DNA of 64,000 nt, taken from contig CAUJNA010003090.1 of assembly GCA_963377175.1 (NCBI GenBank), positions 419,501 to 483,500 of the forward strand. Reading direction: 5' to 3'. This DNA comes from Effrenium voratum (lineage: Eukaryota; Sar; Dinophyceae; Suessiales; Symbiodiniaceae). The number at the start of each line of letters is the position of its first letter. The stretch's first letter is position 1. The translations under genes and the position numbers were made by a program. Under the pieces are notes generated by a model. That model was not told where the DNA came from. It ran no database searches and worked only from the letters and a program-made list of their open reading frames with translations. Shown here piece after piece: positions 19,103 through 30,700 of the stretch.

Positions 19103-20410
19103 TATATCCATGTGCGCAAATCCGACGGAGCTCTAAGAAACTCACTTCCGTAGTGGCTTGCTCAGAACCAGGCAAAGGAAAGCCATAAGACACCTAAGCA
19201 GTTGGTCTTTCCTTTGTTTCTTTCAACTTTCGTGCGCCGGAGCGACCCCCGCAACACTTTGGATGCCACTGTGGATACCTGTTGTTCTCACACAAGACTT
19301 AGACCCGCAAAAGGCATCCAACTCTTGCTGGTCAAAAGGCACAACTGCGGAAAAAGAAACAGGCAAGTCCAACGCCTGTCTAACGCCTTCTTGTTTCACC
19401 TCTGTGATTGATGAATGCAATGGTAGCAAAGCTTTACTTGCCCGTGGTCACGCAGGCAAACTGTTTGTTTGGTGGCTTAAGTTCCCCTTGTTCTTCCTTG
19501 GTGGACATCTCAAGAATACGCCACGAAACCAACTGAGTGGCTCATTTTCGTTTCCAAACCGAAACGTCCCGACGGCAAGGAAAAGGTGACCCCTTCTTGG
19601 GGAGTCTCTTTGGACTCACACAGGGGAAGGAGGTGAGGTTAGCATCCACCGCACAAAGTAGGCACGTCTCCACATAGGGACATCCCTGAGATGATGTCCC
19701 TGTGGTGGCAAAAAAATGAATACTTCCAAAAAGGCTGCCTCCACAAAATCAAAAGAAAACAAGACACATCAACAAGCGTGCACACGCAAACAGAACCCAA
19801 GTCCTACAATTGACACGCCCACGAGAAGCCAGCACTTCGGATTGATAAAACGCGGGAGACTTGCCACAGAATGCAAAGGGATGAGCTCCACGACTCGCCT
19901 CCCTGCCTTTCACCACCCGAAAAGGGATCCTCTCCATCTTGAACCCAAGGGCCCTGCTGCTTGGGTCGTGGATCCGTGACAAGGGAAGCCGCGAAGATGT
20001 TTGAGACATGAAATACAAGACCACCGCCACACGGCGTCAACGATTCAAAGCCGGTTGCGCAAAAAAGCAACAACGGTTTGAACATATTAATTCAAGCCAG
20101 TGGTCTTGACCACACTTAGACCCCTGCAGAAAGTGCACTGTTTGCTGGATGAAAGGAAACTGATGGAAATGCAAGAAAGGCAAACGAAAAGGAAAAAAAA
20201 CAAAGTCTGTTTGTGCGGGGCGAAAGTATTTGCCAGTGATCCAGGTAACTCGCTGCCTTACCGATTGCCTCAATGTCTATTTCTTGGGACTCGCTGTGTT
20301 GCTCCCAAACCGCCCGGTTCACCGTGCCTCGGGAGTAGCCAGCAGCGCCGTCCTCGCAACCGTTGAGACAAAGATTGAAGAGAAGCGAGCCCATTGCGTT
20401 GATTCACATG
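19103..20410. other. gene-free stretch
   Basis: No gene seen. A left-end half of family A (AACTCACTTCCGTAGTGG) lies at 19139-19157. The open frames are short and unassigned. Confidence 0.4.
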
Positions 20411-20508
20411 TGGGTGTGTTTTTATTTTGAGGGGACCTTTCCAAAATGGTGGTTTTCCTTCTGCTTTCCATGATCATCGCAACAGGGACCCTCAAAAAGA
20501 CAGGCCAA
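20411..20508 (+). mobile_element. MITE-like family B copy
   Basis: Left end TGGGTGTGTTTTTATTTTGA, then GGGGACC and AAAATGGTGGTTTTCC. The right end is GGACCCTCAAAAAGACAGGCC. The ends pair over most of their length. Confidence 0.5.
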
Positions 20509-21385
20509 TGTGCGTTTCTCGTTTTTCTGAGGTCCCCTTTTCAAGTTGGCTCAGGGAGACCGAAATCCATGAAGGACACCCACCAAATGAGGTCAAGGGG
20601 GGCGCCACTGACTGAATTGGAGCTAGGTGAAGCCAAAAGGTGTCCAACCAACTTGAAATAGTTCAGATATCCTGCGGTGACTTCCGATCTTTTTCAGTGA
20701 ACGCCCTGCAATTTGTGAGCCCTCATTTGGGGGAATCCGCATCTTGACGGTGGCACCACTTTCTGACCCCCCGCTGGGTAGTCTAACGGGCCATACTTAG
20801 GCACCCTGCACATTGTGAGCGTGGACGGTTGAGAGGGGAAATGAAGGAATGCCAAAATGCCAGAAAGCTAGCAGGTAAGGCTCCGTCTGGCAATGAAATC
20901 AAGCGGTCGGATTCAACCCCACAAACTGCAATGGGTCCCGATGATGACCAGAACGTTGAAGACTTCGCCCCCGATCACAGCGCCTCGGGATCGGTGAGTC
21001 GGAGCCGTCCGATTGCATCCCACGGGGGCGAGACGTCTAGGGTTTGTTTTACCGAATTCCAGCTGTGGATTCCTGCTGAAAAGTGCAAAAGTGCAAAGAG
21101 AGTGCTTGAAGTAAACGAGTGCAACGATTCGTTGAGTTCACAGTTGCCAGTGTTCTGCCTGAAGAGCAGGCTAGCAGCAAAAACAACCACTGCAATACCT
21201 GAAGGCGACAGTGGCTTGCCTGGGATCCATCCTGAAGCAGCGGGAATTCGCTCAACTCACATGGTGTGGGCAGTGAGGGGACGGACAAAGCCATCTATGT
21301 TCAAGCAAAGTAAGGCAAAACGTGCCCTATGGTCATGCGCTTGCATACTGTGGAACAAAAAAACGACAGGGCGCGCATTTCCGTC
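20509..21385. other. gene-free stretch downstream of the RCC1-type gene
   Basis: This holds the expected 3' region of the minus-strand gene that ends at 21386. A plus-strand open frame of about 190 codons (20829-21404) starts with TTG, is low in recognisable features and overlaps that gene antisense. I do not call it. Confidence 0.4.
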
Positions 21386-22792
21386 TCAAGCCCAGTCAAG
21401 CTGAGTCTGAATCTGACTGCTCTCACCGCCAGCAGCATGATCACCCCAAGACACCAAAGAGCCGTTGTCCAGGATGGCAGCAAAAGCGCATCGTGTTGAT
21501 GAGATCTGCTGCACACGCACCAACTGTTTTTGCACCTGGCGGCTATCACCGCCAAAGTCAACATCACCCCAAGTTACCACAGAGCCATCCTCCAGTATGG
21601 CAGCAAAGGCAGCGGCGGTTGTTTGGATCTGCTGGACGCGCACCAACTGTTCCCGCACCTGGCTGCTGTCCCCGCCAGCACGTGGCTCGCCCCAGGTTAC
21701 CACAGAGCCGTCCTCCAAAATGGCGGCAAAGCTCCAAACAGTTGCTTGAATCTGCTGGACCCGAACTAGTTGTTCTTGCACCTGGCCACTGTCACCGCCA
21801 GTATCAGGATTGCCCCAAGTCACCACAGAGCCGTTGTCCAGGATGGCGGCAAAAGCTCCTCCAGAAGTTGCTTGGATCTGCTGGACTCGCACCAACTGTT
21901 CTCGCACCTGGTTGCTTTCACCGCCATTGTGAGGATCACCCCAAGTTACCACAGAGCCGTCATCCAAGATAGCAGCAAAAGCAGAGCGGGTTGATGAAAT
22001 CTGTTGAACTTTCACCAGATGTTCTCGCACCTGGCTGCTGTCACCGCCATTGTGAGGATCACCCCAAGTTACCACAGACCCGTCATCCAGGATGGCAGCA
22101 AAAGCATCCTCAGTTGCTTGGATCTGCTCAACATGCACCAACTGTTCCCGCACGAGGCTGCTGTCCGCGCCAAACCTCGGATGACCCCAAGTCACCACCC
22201 AGCCGTTGTCCAGGATGGCAGCAAATGCAGACAAGCTTGCTTGGATCTGCTGGACGCTCACTAACTGCTCTTGCACCCGACTACTGTCACCGCCATTGCC
22301 AGGATTGCCCCACGTCACCACTGAGCCGTCGTACAGGATGGCAGCAAAAGCATCTTCAGTTGCTTGAATCTGCTGGACCGCCACCAACCGTTCTCGCACC
22401 TGGGTGCTGTCAGCGCCCTTTGCTGGATTGCCCCAAGTGAAAACAGTGCCTCCCGGGACATAAAGTGCAAACGCTTCAAATGCGGAAGCTAGCTTGACAG
22501 GCTGCACAATGGCAGCAACGCTGTCCCCATCTCGCACGCCGACTTCGCTCAAAGTAGACAGCAAATCCAGCTGCTGACCCTCGAAAGCAAGCCTCAGAAA
22601 GCGACGCCCGAGCTGCCGTTGCGCCTCAGCTTTCAGTTCGCGGACATGCGACTCTGACGGCAGTACAACGGAGCATTTCCTCCCGCTCGGCAAGTAGACT
22701 TCCACTTGCATTGCAGCTGGCATCTGATTCGGAAAAGGCACATGCGTGTACGCAGGGTGACTTGCTGGCGAGGCGGGCGAAGCAGCCAACAT
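21386..22792 (-). CDS. ubiquitin-like domain plus RCC1-type repeat protein
   Basis: 468 residues from the ATG at 22792. Residues about 28-97 form a ubiquitin-like fold: MQVEVYLPSGRKCSVVL, a helix EVRELKAEAQ-like segment, then LAFEGQQLDLLSTLSEVGVRDGDSV. Then come nine tandem units of 41 residues with the core AFAAILDDGSVVTWGDP, GGDSSQVREQLV and VQQIQAT, the last one truncated. AA(I/V)..DG.VV(T)WG is the RCC1 signature. The unit is shorter than the usual roughly 50 residues, so this is an RCC1-like variant. Such proteins are often labelled HERC-like in dinoflagellates, but no HECT domain is present, so a ligase role should not be assumed. A scaffold or ubiquitin-pathway adaptor is possible. The gene is intronless over its whole length. 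Confidence 0.82.
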   Translation of the reverse strand: MLAASPASPASHPAYTHVPFPNQMPAAMQVEVYLPSGRKCSVVLPSESHVRELKAEAQRQLGRRFLRLAFEGQQLDLLSTLSEVGVRDGDSVAAIVQPVKLASAFEAFALYVPGGTVFTWGNPAKGADSTQVRERLVAVQQIQATEDAFAAILYDGSVVTWGNPGNGGDSSRVQEQLVSVQQIQASLSAFAAILDNGWVVTWGHPRFGADSSLVREQLVHVEQIQATEDAFAAILDDGSVVTWGDPHNGGDSSQVREHLVKVQQISSTRSAFAAILDDGSVVTWGDPHNGGESNQVREQLVRVQQIQATSGGAFAAILDNGSVVTWGNPDTGGDSGQVQEQLVRVQQIQATVWSFAAILEDGSVVTWGEPRAGGDSSQVREQLVRVQQIQTTAAAFAAILEDGSVVTWGDVDFGGDSRQVQKQLVRVQQISSTRCAFAAILDNGSLVSWGDHAAGGESSQIQTQLDWA

Positions 22793-22875
22793 CAACCACT
22801 CTCAAATCACTTAGTGACTTCAAGTTCAGAGCCAAAGGCAATCGGAGGAACTCTGCCGTCTGCTCTTTGGGCTCT

Positions 22876-22894
22876 CTTGAGTCTAATGGGTATC
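22876..22894 (-). other. possible relict spliced-leader sequence
   Basis: On the minus strand the sequence TACCCATTAGACTCAAG lies 84 bases upstream of the ATG of the RCC1-type gene. The dinoflagellate spliced leader ends TAGCCATTTTGGCTCAAG. The CTCAAG end and TA.CCATT match, with three substitutions and one gap between. In an intronless gene this could mark a retroposed trans-spliced mRNA. The match is imperfect and could be chance. Confidence 0.3.
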
Positions 22895-23372
22895 TTTCTC
22901 TGGAATTCTTGTCGAACTGAAGCCAGTTCAGCCCCACAGTGGGGCTCATTCGGGGTCGCAAAATTATGCAGCAGTGTTTAATGTCTATTGCAATCTTCGT
23001 GATTGCGGATCCAAATCCACATTTGCCAGAATTCCCATGTTCAATTAGTATTTTAATACTCTGGCTATGCCTTTGAATCAAATGATTTCAGTGATGGAAA
23101 GCGAACAATATATAACGGTAACCAGCCGCTTCTTGCTTAGGTCCAACAATGCGCAACTGGCTTGGAAAGCCAAAATAATTCCACATGGCGCTGTTGCCCA
23201 GCCCATCTCCCAGAGATTTGCAGGGCGAAACAGCACAACTGGTCATATGCGTGGGTGCAATCCTCTTTGGCAACAGGATTTAGTTTGCAGTCAGATTGTT
23301 TGAACTCGCGCAAACAGACTACTGCGACGGTGCTTGTTTACTGGCCATGGTACAAATGCAAGAGTATCTGTG
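22895..23372. other. gene-free stretch
   Basis: Upstream region of the RCC1-type gene. No other feature seen. Confidence 0.4.
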
Positions 23373-23845
23373 TCTGTGTGTGTGTGTGTGGTGTGTGTGT
23401 GGTGTGTGTGTGTGTGGTGTGTGTGTGTGTGGTGTGTGTGTGTGTGGTGTGTGTGTGTGTGGTGTGTGTGTGTGGTGTGTGTGTGTGGTGTGTGTGTGTG
23501 GTGTGTGTGTGTGTGGTGTGTGTGTGTGGTGTGTGTGTGTGGTGTGTGGTGTGTGGTGTGTGGTGTGTGGTGTGTGGTGTGTGGTGTGCTTTGTGGTGTG
23601 TGGTGTGCTTTGTGGTGTGTGGTGTGCTTTGTGGTGTGTGGTGTGCTTTGTGGTGTGTGGTGTGTGGTGTGGTGTGGTGTGGTGTGGTGTGGTGTGGTGT
23701 GGTGTGGTGTGGTGTGGTGTGGTGTGGTGTGGTGTGGTGTGGTGTGGTGTGGGGTGGGGTGGGGTGGGGTGGGGTGGGGTGGGGTGTGTGTGTGTGTGTG
23801 TGTGTCTGTGTCTGTGTCTGTGTCTGTGTCTGTGTCTGTGTCTGG

Positions 23846-23928
<83 letters not shown>

Positions 23929-23990
23929 TGTGTGTGGGTGTGCGTGTGCGTGTGCGTGTGCGTGTGCGTGTGCGTATGCGTATGCGTGTA
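23373..23990. repeat. compound GT-rich satellite
   Basis: A 618-bp block of successive simple repeats: (TG)n broken by GG (23373-23570), GTGTGGTGTGCTTT-type units (23580-23660), (GGTGT)n (23664-23750), (GGGGT)n (23750-23785), (TG)n, (TGTGTC)n (23803-23845), (TGCGTC)n (23848-23927), then (GTGTGC)n (23935-23975). Long Cys/Val and His/Thr frames on both strands are artefacts. The GGGGT part could form a G-quadruplex. Confidence 0.95.
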
Positions 23991-24019
23991 ATATGTGTAT
24001 ATATATACTATATACGTGT

Positions 24020-25429
24020 ATGTGTTGCATACTCGCCCTTCCCACCGAGCATAGACCAAAGGATCCCCGCGGAGAATAGTCTTCGAGGACCTCTCAGCTA
24101 GGCTCCATGTCTGGGAGGGTACCCTCAAAAGGAAACCCATCAGAGTCAGAGGCAAACTTCTTGAAGCTTTACAGCCTGTTGGTTTTGCTTTTGGAACTTT
24201 GAGCGGGAGGCTGTGGGGATGCATCTTTGTCCAATGATGTTGTCATAAGACATCCTCGAAACAACCTCGTGCAAGCGTTTCAAAAGGACAACCCTGCACA
24301 CCTTGAATCATTGGGCGGATTCTACCCTGCACACATGCCAAAGCTGAACAGCAACAACAGCAGACCCCACATCTGAACAAAGCGCAGTATCCAAAATGCA
24401 GCATCGTGAAACTCAACACCATACATACTATCCAACAACAGACACATATCCAAGCAAAAACACAACAATCTGTTGTATCAACACCAAAAACGGGATAAGT
24501 TGGCCACATGCGCGATGTCAACAGCTGGTAAACACATAAGAAAAGTAAAACTCGTTCAAATATAATCCCTACCTCCACGTAGTTTAAAAAGAAAGCCCCT
24601 CTCGCTCCCCTCCCCCCCTTATTAAGGAATCCCCCGGAGAAAAAACAAACTCTATATTGTGGTTAGGGGTTCCCCAGTGCCGGGTTTGGGGTGTCCAATT
24701 CATGTGTTAGGTTCTGAGGGCACTCCCCCCTTTCCCCCAAAAGTTAACGGATGCTTGTGTTTCAGTAAAAAGCTTACAAGAGAGCAGCATTTTCCCCAAA
24801 AACAGGCTGCTTGGTGACTGATGGCAAGGGGTCACGCAATAAGACTGGAAGGGAGGTCGGCGTCGCAGGTGGGACAGTTCACAACTTGAGTAGTGGTCTT
24901 GATTTGGCCAATTCTAACTTTGTATTGGGATTCCCAGGTTTTCGGAAAGCATGTTGCTTTTCTTCTTCGGGGGGACCTTTAATGTTAGGAGGAAAATATT
25001 ATTGCTCCGTGCTGAACATTCAAAACCGAACATCTAAATAAAGGCTTAGCAACATATCTTGCTAAACAACACTTATCTCGCAACCGTATTGCAAGCACAT
25101 CACCATCGCATCCTACTATCAAGGCAAACATGCAGAACATAACAATCATGTACCTACATATTCACAAAACAATATGTGAGCCATCGACCCAAATGCCATT
25201 GTTTGTTGCTGAAACAGGACATGCAACACATTTTGGCGGCGTTTTCCCGATTTGCTTGTGGTCCCACCATGTCCCCAAGTAGACACGAGTCATCTCCACC
25301 AAACGAAAGGATCCCCCTCCAACAGAATCCGGAGACACTGAATCCGAATCGCTGCCCAGCCGATGAAATCCGAAGCGCCCACACCGATGTTGGAGGGCTG
25401 AAAAATGGCGATCCTTGGATGTGAGTTGT
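24020..25429. other. gene-free stretch
   Basis: No gene seen. Open frames are short and unassigned. Confidence 0.4.
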
Positions 25430-25612
25430 GCTCACTTCCGATTGGGTGGATTGGCCAGAAGAAGTAACCAAACTTTGTGCTTAATGGCAACCCCGGAGAA
25501 ATTAATGAACCCCCGCGCGGATTCAGATCACTTTTAAAGGGCCCCCCACCCCCATATTCATAAACAGGGGTCCAAACGAACACAAGTTTCAAGTCCAGGA
25601 GCTGAAGGTGAG
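25430..25612 (+). mobile_element. MITE-like family A copy split by an insertion
   Basis: The left half (CTCACTTCCGATTGGGTGG, then AAGTAACCAAACTTTG) ends near 25482. The right half (GGGTCCAAACGAACAC, then TCAAGTCCAGGAGCTGAAGG and TGAG) begins near 25568. About 85-90 bp of unrelated GC-rich sequence lies between them. Confidence 0.45.
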
Positions 25613-26314
25613 TTGTGTGAGGCCGTGCGAAGGGCCACTTTGGAGCAAGGTGGGGGATCACCCAGGCAACTGAAGCACCTCTGAAGGCTGAGTGAGGGGA
25701 GAGAGCTGGATCCTATTGTGGTGCTGCTGATGGTGGTGATATGGAAAGGACAACTATATTCTAGGTCCGGGCTGAGTCAATGGCACCTGTGATACCATTA
25801 TAGACGCCCTTAATGACCAGCTTCTGCTCAGAAAGGGAACAAGTGCCCTTTGATTGGTTGACTTCCCTTTGGAAGAACGACCCAACCCACCTGTTGCTTC
25901 CTGAAAAGAGGAATCGTGTCAGTATGTTACATATTTGCCCTACTCTGCACCATGGTGACTCGTCCTTCGCCTTGTCTTTCAAACGCAAAAAGAATGCACC
26001 ATAAACCTCAGAAGGGTTCCTCCAACAAAAGCAACGCCCAGGACCAATTCCCCCATATGCCATAAGCCCTTGCCTGGGGGGGGGGTGAACGGACCCGAAA
26101 TGAGGAAAGCCCCAAACAAGTTGGTTTCCTGTTCGTTCCTGTTAATGTCCCTTCAAACATGTCAAACATGGCAGAGAAATCACGACATTGGTTTCAAAAC
26201 CAGAGGTCGCTCTCAAGTGCACACCTTCCATCAATGAGTGGCAAGGGTGTCCTTCAAAGGTCAGGGTCATGCTGAAAATAGGGAAAATAAAGAAACCCGA
26301 AGGACAATCAAATC
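25613..26314. other. gene-free stretch
   Basis: No gene or clear repeat seen. Confidence 0.35.
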
Positions 26315-26399
26315 AGTGTCTGTTTTTAGGTCCCCCCAATGGTGGCTTTCCCTTTGGATTCCCTTTAAAACATTCGCCTCACCAAAAAACACACACCCA
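26315..26399 (+). mobile_element. MITE-like family B copy
   Basis: Left end CAGTGTCTGTTTTTAGGTCC, middle GGCTTTCCCTTTGG, right end CACCAAAAAACACACACCC. The right end is altered (no GACAC). Confidence 0.45.
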
Positions 26400-26616
26400 A
26401 ATGAGTTCCGTCTGGCAATCCCTTGATATATACTTGACCCCCGATGTCAGTTCATAGACGCTGAGTTCCGGCAAGATTCGACTTAACGAGAACCTGAGCT
26501 CCATTCCACACCCAAAATGGACCTCACAACCCCAGACCCCAGGTAGTCAGGTTACCTTTTGTTTTGGGGGGTTCCTTTCAAAGGGCAGCCCTACGATAGA
26601 AAAGGCACCACTCACT

Positions 26617-26704
26617 CTCACTCCCTGAAGTCCCGGAACCTTCTACTGCTTGGGAAGACCATTTTCAAAAAGTGCGGACATTTTGGCCTATCCACTCAGG
26701 TGAG
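26617..26704 (-). mobile_element. MITE-like family A, inverted copy
   Basis: Reads CTCACTCCCTGAAGTCCCGG at the left and TATCCACTCAGGTGAG at the right on the plus strand, so the family consensus is on the minus strand. GGGAAGACCATTTTCAAAAAG in the middle matches the complement of the ATGGTC region. Confidence 0.5.
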
Positions 26705-27511
26705 CTTTTGGATATGTAGGAGTTGTACAAAATTACTTTGCCTGGGGGCCCCCCAATCGCCGGCCATTCGCGATCCAATCGCGATCTCACAGGGTCCAAT
26801 CGCTGAGCAAGGTTGGGCATCGCTGCTGTTTCTGTGTCGCTTTCCGCGGTCTTATCTTAAGCAGTGGCCTTCCTCCATCCATACCCGGAAACTGGCAGGA
26901 ATAACATATCTCGGATGGGCAGGGGCTCACTGGTGCCACTCGTCCAATCGCCGTCCAATCGCGAAATTCGGCGGCAAAACTTCGGTTTGCAGCTTCCAGC
27001 CCATGCCAGCAATCAGATTGATTTGGAAAGCACGGTCTGGGCCTGCGCAAACGAAATGAATGTACACTTTTGCGGGCATCTGAACTGAGTTGGGTCCGCC
27101 TTCTTTTGAGGGTGCCCCTTGTTGGTCTGTTTTCCACGGACACCAGCAGGAAAACCACCAGACAATTTGCCAGGTCAGCCATTGCACATGTGAAAATTTA
27201 TCCAAATCATGAACAAGAATTGGATGCCCAAGAACCAGACCTTTGCCATGACTCGTTTCACCCCATTAACCGGTGAGCTCCGCTTGCGCCCAATTCGGTC
27301 GCTTGGCCTGGAGCATTGGGGCCCCCGCGTGTTCAGCGACAGCTCCGGGCCATTGCAGCCCAAGGCCATGAGCGTGGCGCCGGCCACCTCGAAACGGAGC
27401 AACCGTTTCAGCCACAAAAGCCCGGGTCATTGATCTTCCACCCTGAAAAAGCAGTTGCCTTGGGCTGATTCTCCTTTTTCAACCAAGAGCAAAATCAATA
27501 CAGGTTTTGAT
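26705..27511. other. gene-free stretch
   Basis: No gene seen. At 27100-27165 there is a degraded family B-like phrase (CTTCTTTTGAGGGTGCCCC followed by GGAAAACCACC). Confidence 0.35.
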
Positions 27512-27618
27512 TGTGACTCATTGAATTTGTCCTTTTTAGGGGGGACCTCCTTTTTGCTAAAGGGAGACCAAAAGGAACACCTCCTTGCCAGTTAAGGTAT
27601 GGTCCCCCTAAAAAAACA
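27512..27618 (+). mobile_element. MITE-like family B copy (diverged)
   Basis: TTGTCCTTTTTAGGGGGGACC at the left and GGTCCCCCTAAAAAAACAAA at the right are inverted repeats of about 20 bases with AAAGGGAGACCAAAAGGAAC between them. The outer GTGTCT part is changed. Confidence 0.45.
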
Positions 27619-30600
27619 AAAACCAGAAACGTGTCATTTGGAGTCCGCGAGATTTGGGACAAGTCGCTAGTTTCTCCCGGTGGATTCCAGTTACCCACAT
27701 GCAAGTAACCATGCAGCTATTGTCCTGTTCATTTTTAAGGGTGGTTGCCTTAGTTACCTACTATGCATGTAATTTGATCCGCTGAGTCTGTTAAACTGAT
27801 GTCGTGCTGACACCAGATCCAGTCATCACTAGGTAACCAGGATATTCGCAAGTGTTGAAAGGACTAATGACAAAGAAAACTCATATCTGGCCCAAACATA
27901 GACAACTCATTTTAAAGTAACCCAAAGATAAGAACGCCACGTGGAAGACACAGGAAGACACCGCAAAACGTCTCCTTGTGCGAAACGCATCCAAAGGAAT
28001 CCAACCTTGAGATTGGCCCCCAGAGGTAACGTGCATCCCGAAATGCTGGAAACCTGGCAAAATTAGAGGAACATGAGGACCCCACGAAAACGTTTTCACA
28101 CAACCTGCAAAGCCACCGCGCGCATAGGAATAGAAACTCATGTTTGGGCCCAACTTCGGCCCGACCCCCTGCAACAAGCTGTCACTTGTTCCGGTGGCTT
28201 CCAGGCAAAAAGCATCCGAGATGCTGATGTTGAACGTGGTTTGAGGGTCAAAAATGGCTTGTCTGCGCCAGACGGATCTGATCTTGTGCGAGAAGTTGGC
28301 ACTTCTTGCTGGTTGAAAGGGAACACGAAGGAAAACCAGCAAGGAAAGGAGTTGAACAGGTATGGCAAGTCTCGCAATGATTTCAATGTTGTCCAACAAG
28401 CTTCTCCAAAAGCCGTACATCTATAGATTCCGATGCCTCCAGCACATGTCTGTTGAAACCCACGTAAAACACGTGCAGTGCCAAATCTTGGAATGTGAGC
28501 AGTCTGGCTCCCATTCGTTCGGCAACTGCTTCATCACCAGTGATCTTTCAGCATCCTTCGGCTCGAGAAAACGGATGGAAGCCTTTTTAGCTTCGCGAAC
28601 GGTGAGAAAGTCAGAGGGAGCCCGAAGAAAACGAGGGCGAAACCGGAAAACCCGAATTGCTAAAGCATCCTTTGTAGACATAACGCTTGCGAATTCGTTT
28701 GATTCGCATCCCCAAGTTGATCACTTGCAAAGGGGTTCCCTGTCTTGAAAAAAGGCAGCAGCCCAAATCCACAGTTTCCAGGTGCCCATGTGCCCAACCG
28801 TAGCCAGGCCTTCGCATGGAAGCGCTTTGAGGAGGTTTTTCTTGCAAACAAGGTACATCATCCGGGATCTGGAAGCGCTTGCTCATGACATCGATGGAGC
28901 TCACGAAATAAATATCACACACCTAGCACCGAATCTGTCGCTGGCAACCTATCCTCAGACATCTGCCGTTCAACCCCCTTTCATGGACCTGCACAACGCG
29001 GCTTCGTCCCCGCATCTTCGACCCTTTGGGGTCTAAAATTCTGTGCAATTCGCAAGCTGGACTTGCAAAAAGGCTTCCCGTCGGTGAATTGTACTTCGCG
29101 AAGCCAAAGAGAACAGCTCTACTGTGGAACGAAAATCCTGCACCATCCAAGAAACACTGGAATGATCTATTTCCCCTGTAAATACCTACGGTTTCGTCAT
29201 GGTGAGTTTCGTGGTGCGAAATGGATTTCCCAACCGTCCACATGAACGGACACTTTCATGTGACCGGGTTTCCAGACCTCGGATCAAGGTTGCTATAGTT
29301 TGCCCACGGATTCAGGAAAGCTCTCCAAACACCGTCCATGCTGGTGTGTCGGGGAACCCTGCTTTGCCGGCTTCCAGCTTGTTTGTTCAGGTTGAACCAA
29401 GCACCTGTTTGATGTGTCGGTGGAACCCTCTTTTGGTCGATTTTATTCTGAAACCAACAGGAAAACCACCCCTTTTTGAGTACAGGAAATGGGGTTGCCC
29501 AATTCTTTGAAGCTGTTCGCCACTCTTTTGGGCCGGGTCTGAGTGAAACGCAGATTCAGTGTGATCTTCCATGTTGCTAATTTCCCTGACCCAGCTTCCT
29601 TGGACCCTCGGACTGAAACTGAGAATCGTGCCAAAAGAAACATGGTCCTTTGGTTCCGCCCTGATCAGTTGAGAGGGGTTGTCGCATCAGGGATGCCCCA
29701 AACTAGGTGCCTTCCTGTTGGCTTTCAATTGAACATGTCCCCCCTGCAGATTAACATGGAACCCCCAAAGCGAGTCTCATGTCAATCGGCACGGAAGTAC
29801 CCCAAAAAGGACTCCGCGAAACAGGGAGTCAGTGGGACCCTCTGAAACGGACACCTCAGATCCCTTTCAGGCACAAAACCGAACTCGGTACCCAACTGCC
29901 AAAGTTACTGTATGGGTGGAACGTTTGAATGGAAAACCAAAAGGAACAGCGAAACCATTTTGAGGTCCAACCTTAAAACAAAGACACCCATATGCCCAGA
30001 ACCTGAAATGAGGGATCTCCAAGCAAAGACCTAGATCGTGGTGAGTTTGTTCTTCCAGCTGACTTTGGCCATTGGCGGAACCAATGCAAAGCACATTGTT
30101 TCGCAGGCCCTAAGGGCTGACACAGCACAGGGACCCCAGCTCACTTACAAAGTCACTTCAAATGACCCCACAAACAGTGATGTGCAACTTGCACTGTTCA
30201 CCAACACGTGTAAACCATCCAGCAACGGCCAACTATAGAGCCCGCTGTTTTGCCCCCGTTTGACCCACATCCCACGTCTACGCAGTCCGAGCTGCATGCG
30301 CCATCCCCCAGAACCTCAGATGAGCCACGAATAAGCGACAGAATCGCTACGAAGACGCGCTGAACTCATTTGCAATGTGGATTGGCCCAACCAGTTTTGG
30401 AACCTTGCTCGAACCTGACCCCAGAGCTGCCCCGAACCACCCCCAAACTTTCTCTGGGCTGAGATCCCCAACAAGTCTGCAAACCATATGAAACAACCGG
30501 CCGTGGGAACGTCCTCTCCACACAGACTAGCCCCTTTTTCAGAACTGCCCATGAGAGCATCATCAAAGCCTACCCAGAGGCATCAACAAGACACTCACAA

Positions 30601-30700
30601 AGAGCAGCGCTGGAACTTAGGTTGCTGAAGGACAACACATACACTTCTAGCACTTCCCGGAAAAAACATATTCCTTGTTTGTTTGTTTGGTTGGTTGTTT
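27619..30700. other. gene-free stretch
   Basis: No recognisable gene. A minus-strand open frame of about 179 codons (27881-28420) is unassigned and within what chance and strand bias can give. Nothing else is distinctive. Confidence 0.35.

Noticed and set aside
20829..21404. 191-codon plus-strand frame next to the RCC1-type gene
   Set aside because: Begins with TTG, no known domain, overlaps the gene antisense, and length is not improbable by chance.
21465..22440. Repetitive plus-strand frames antisense to the RCC1-type gene
   Set aside because: Shadows of the tandem RCC1 repeats in other frames.
23162..24224. Long Cys/Val, Thr/His and Arg-rich open frames
   Set aside because: They are readings of the GT satellite in several frames at once.
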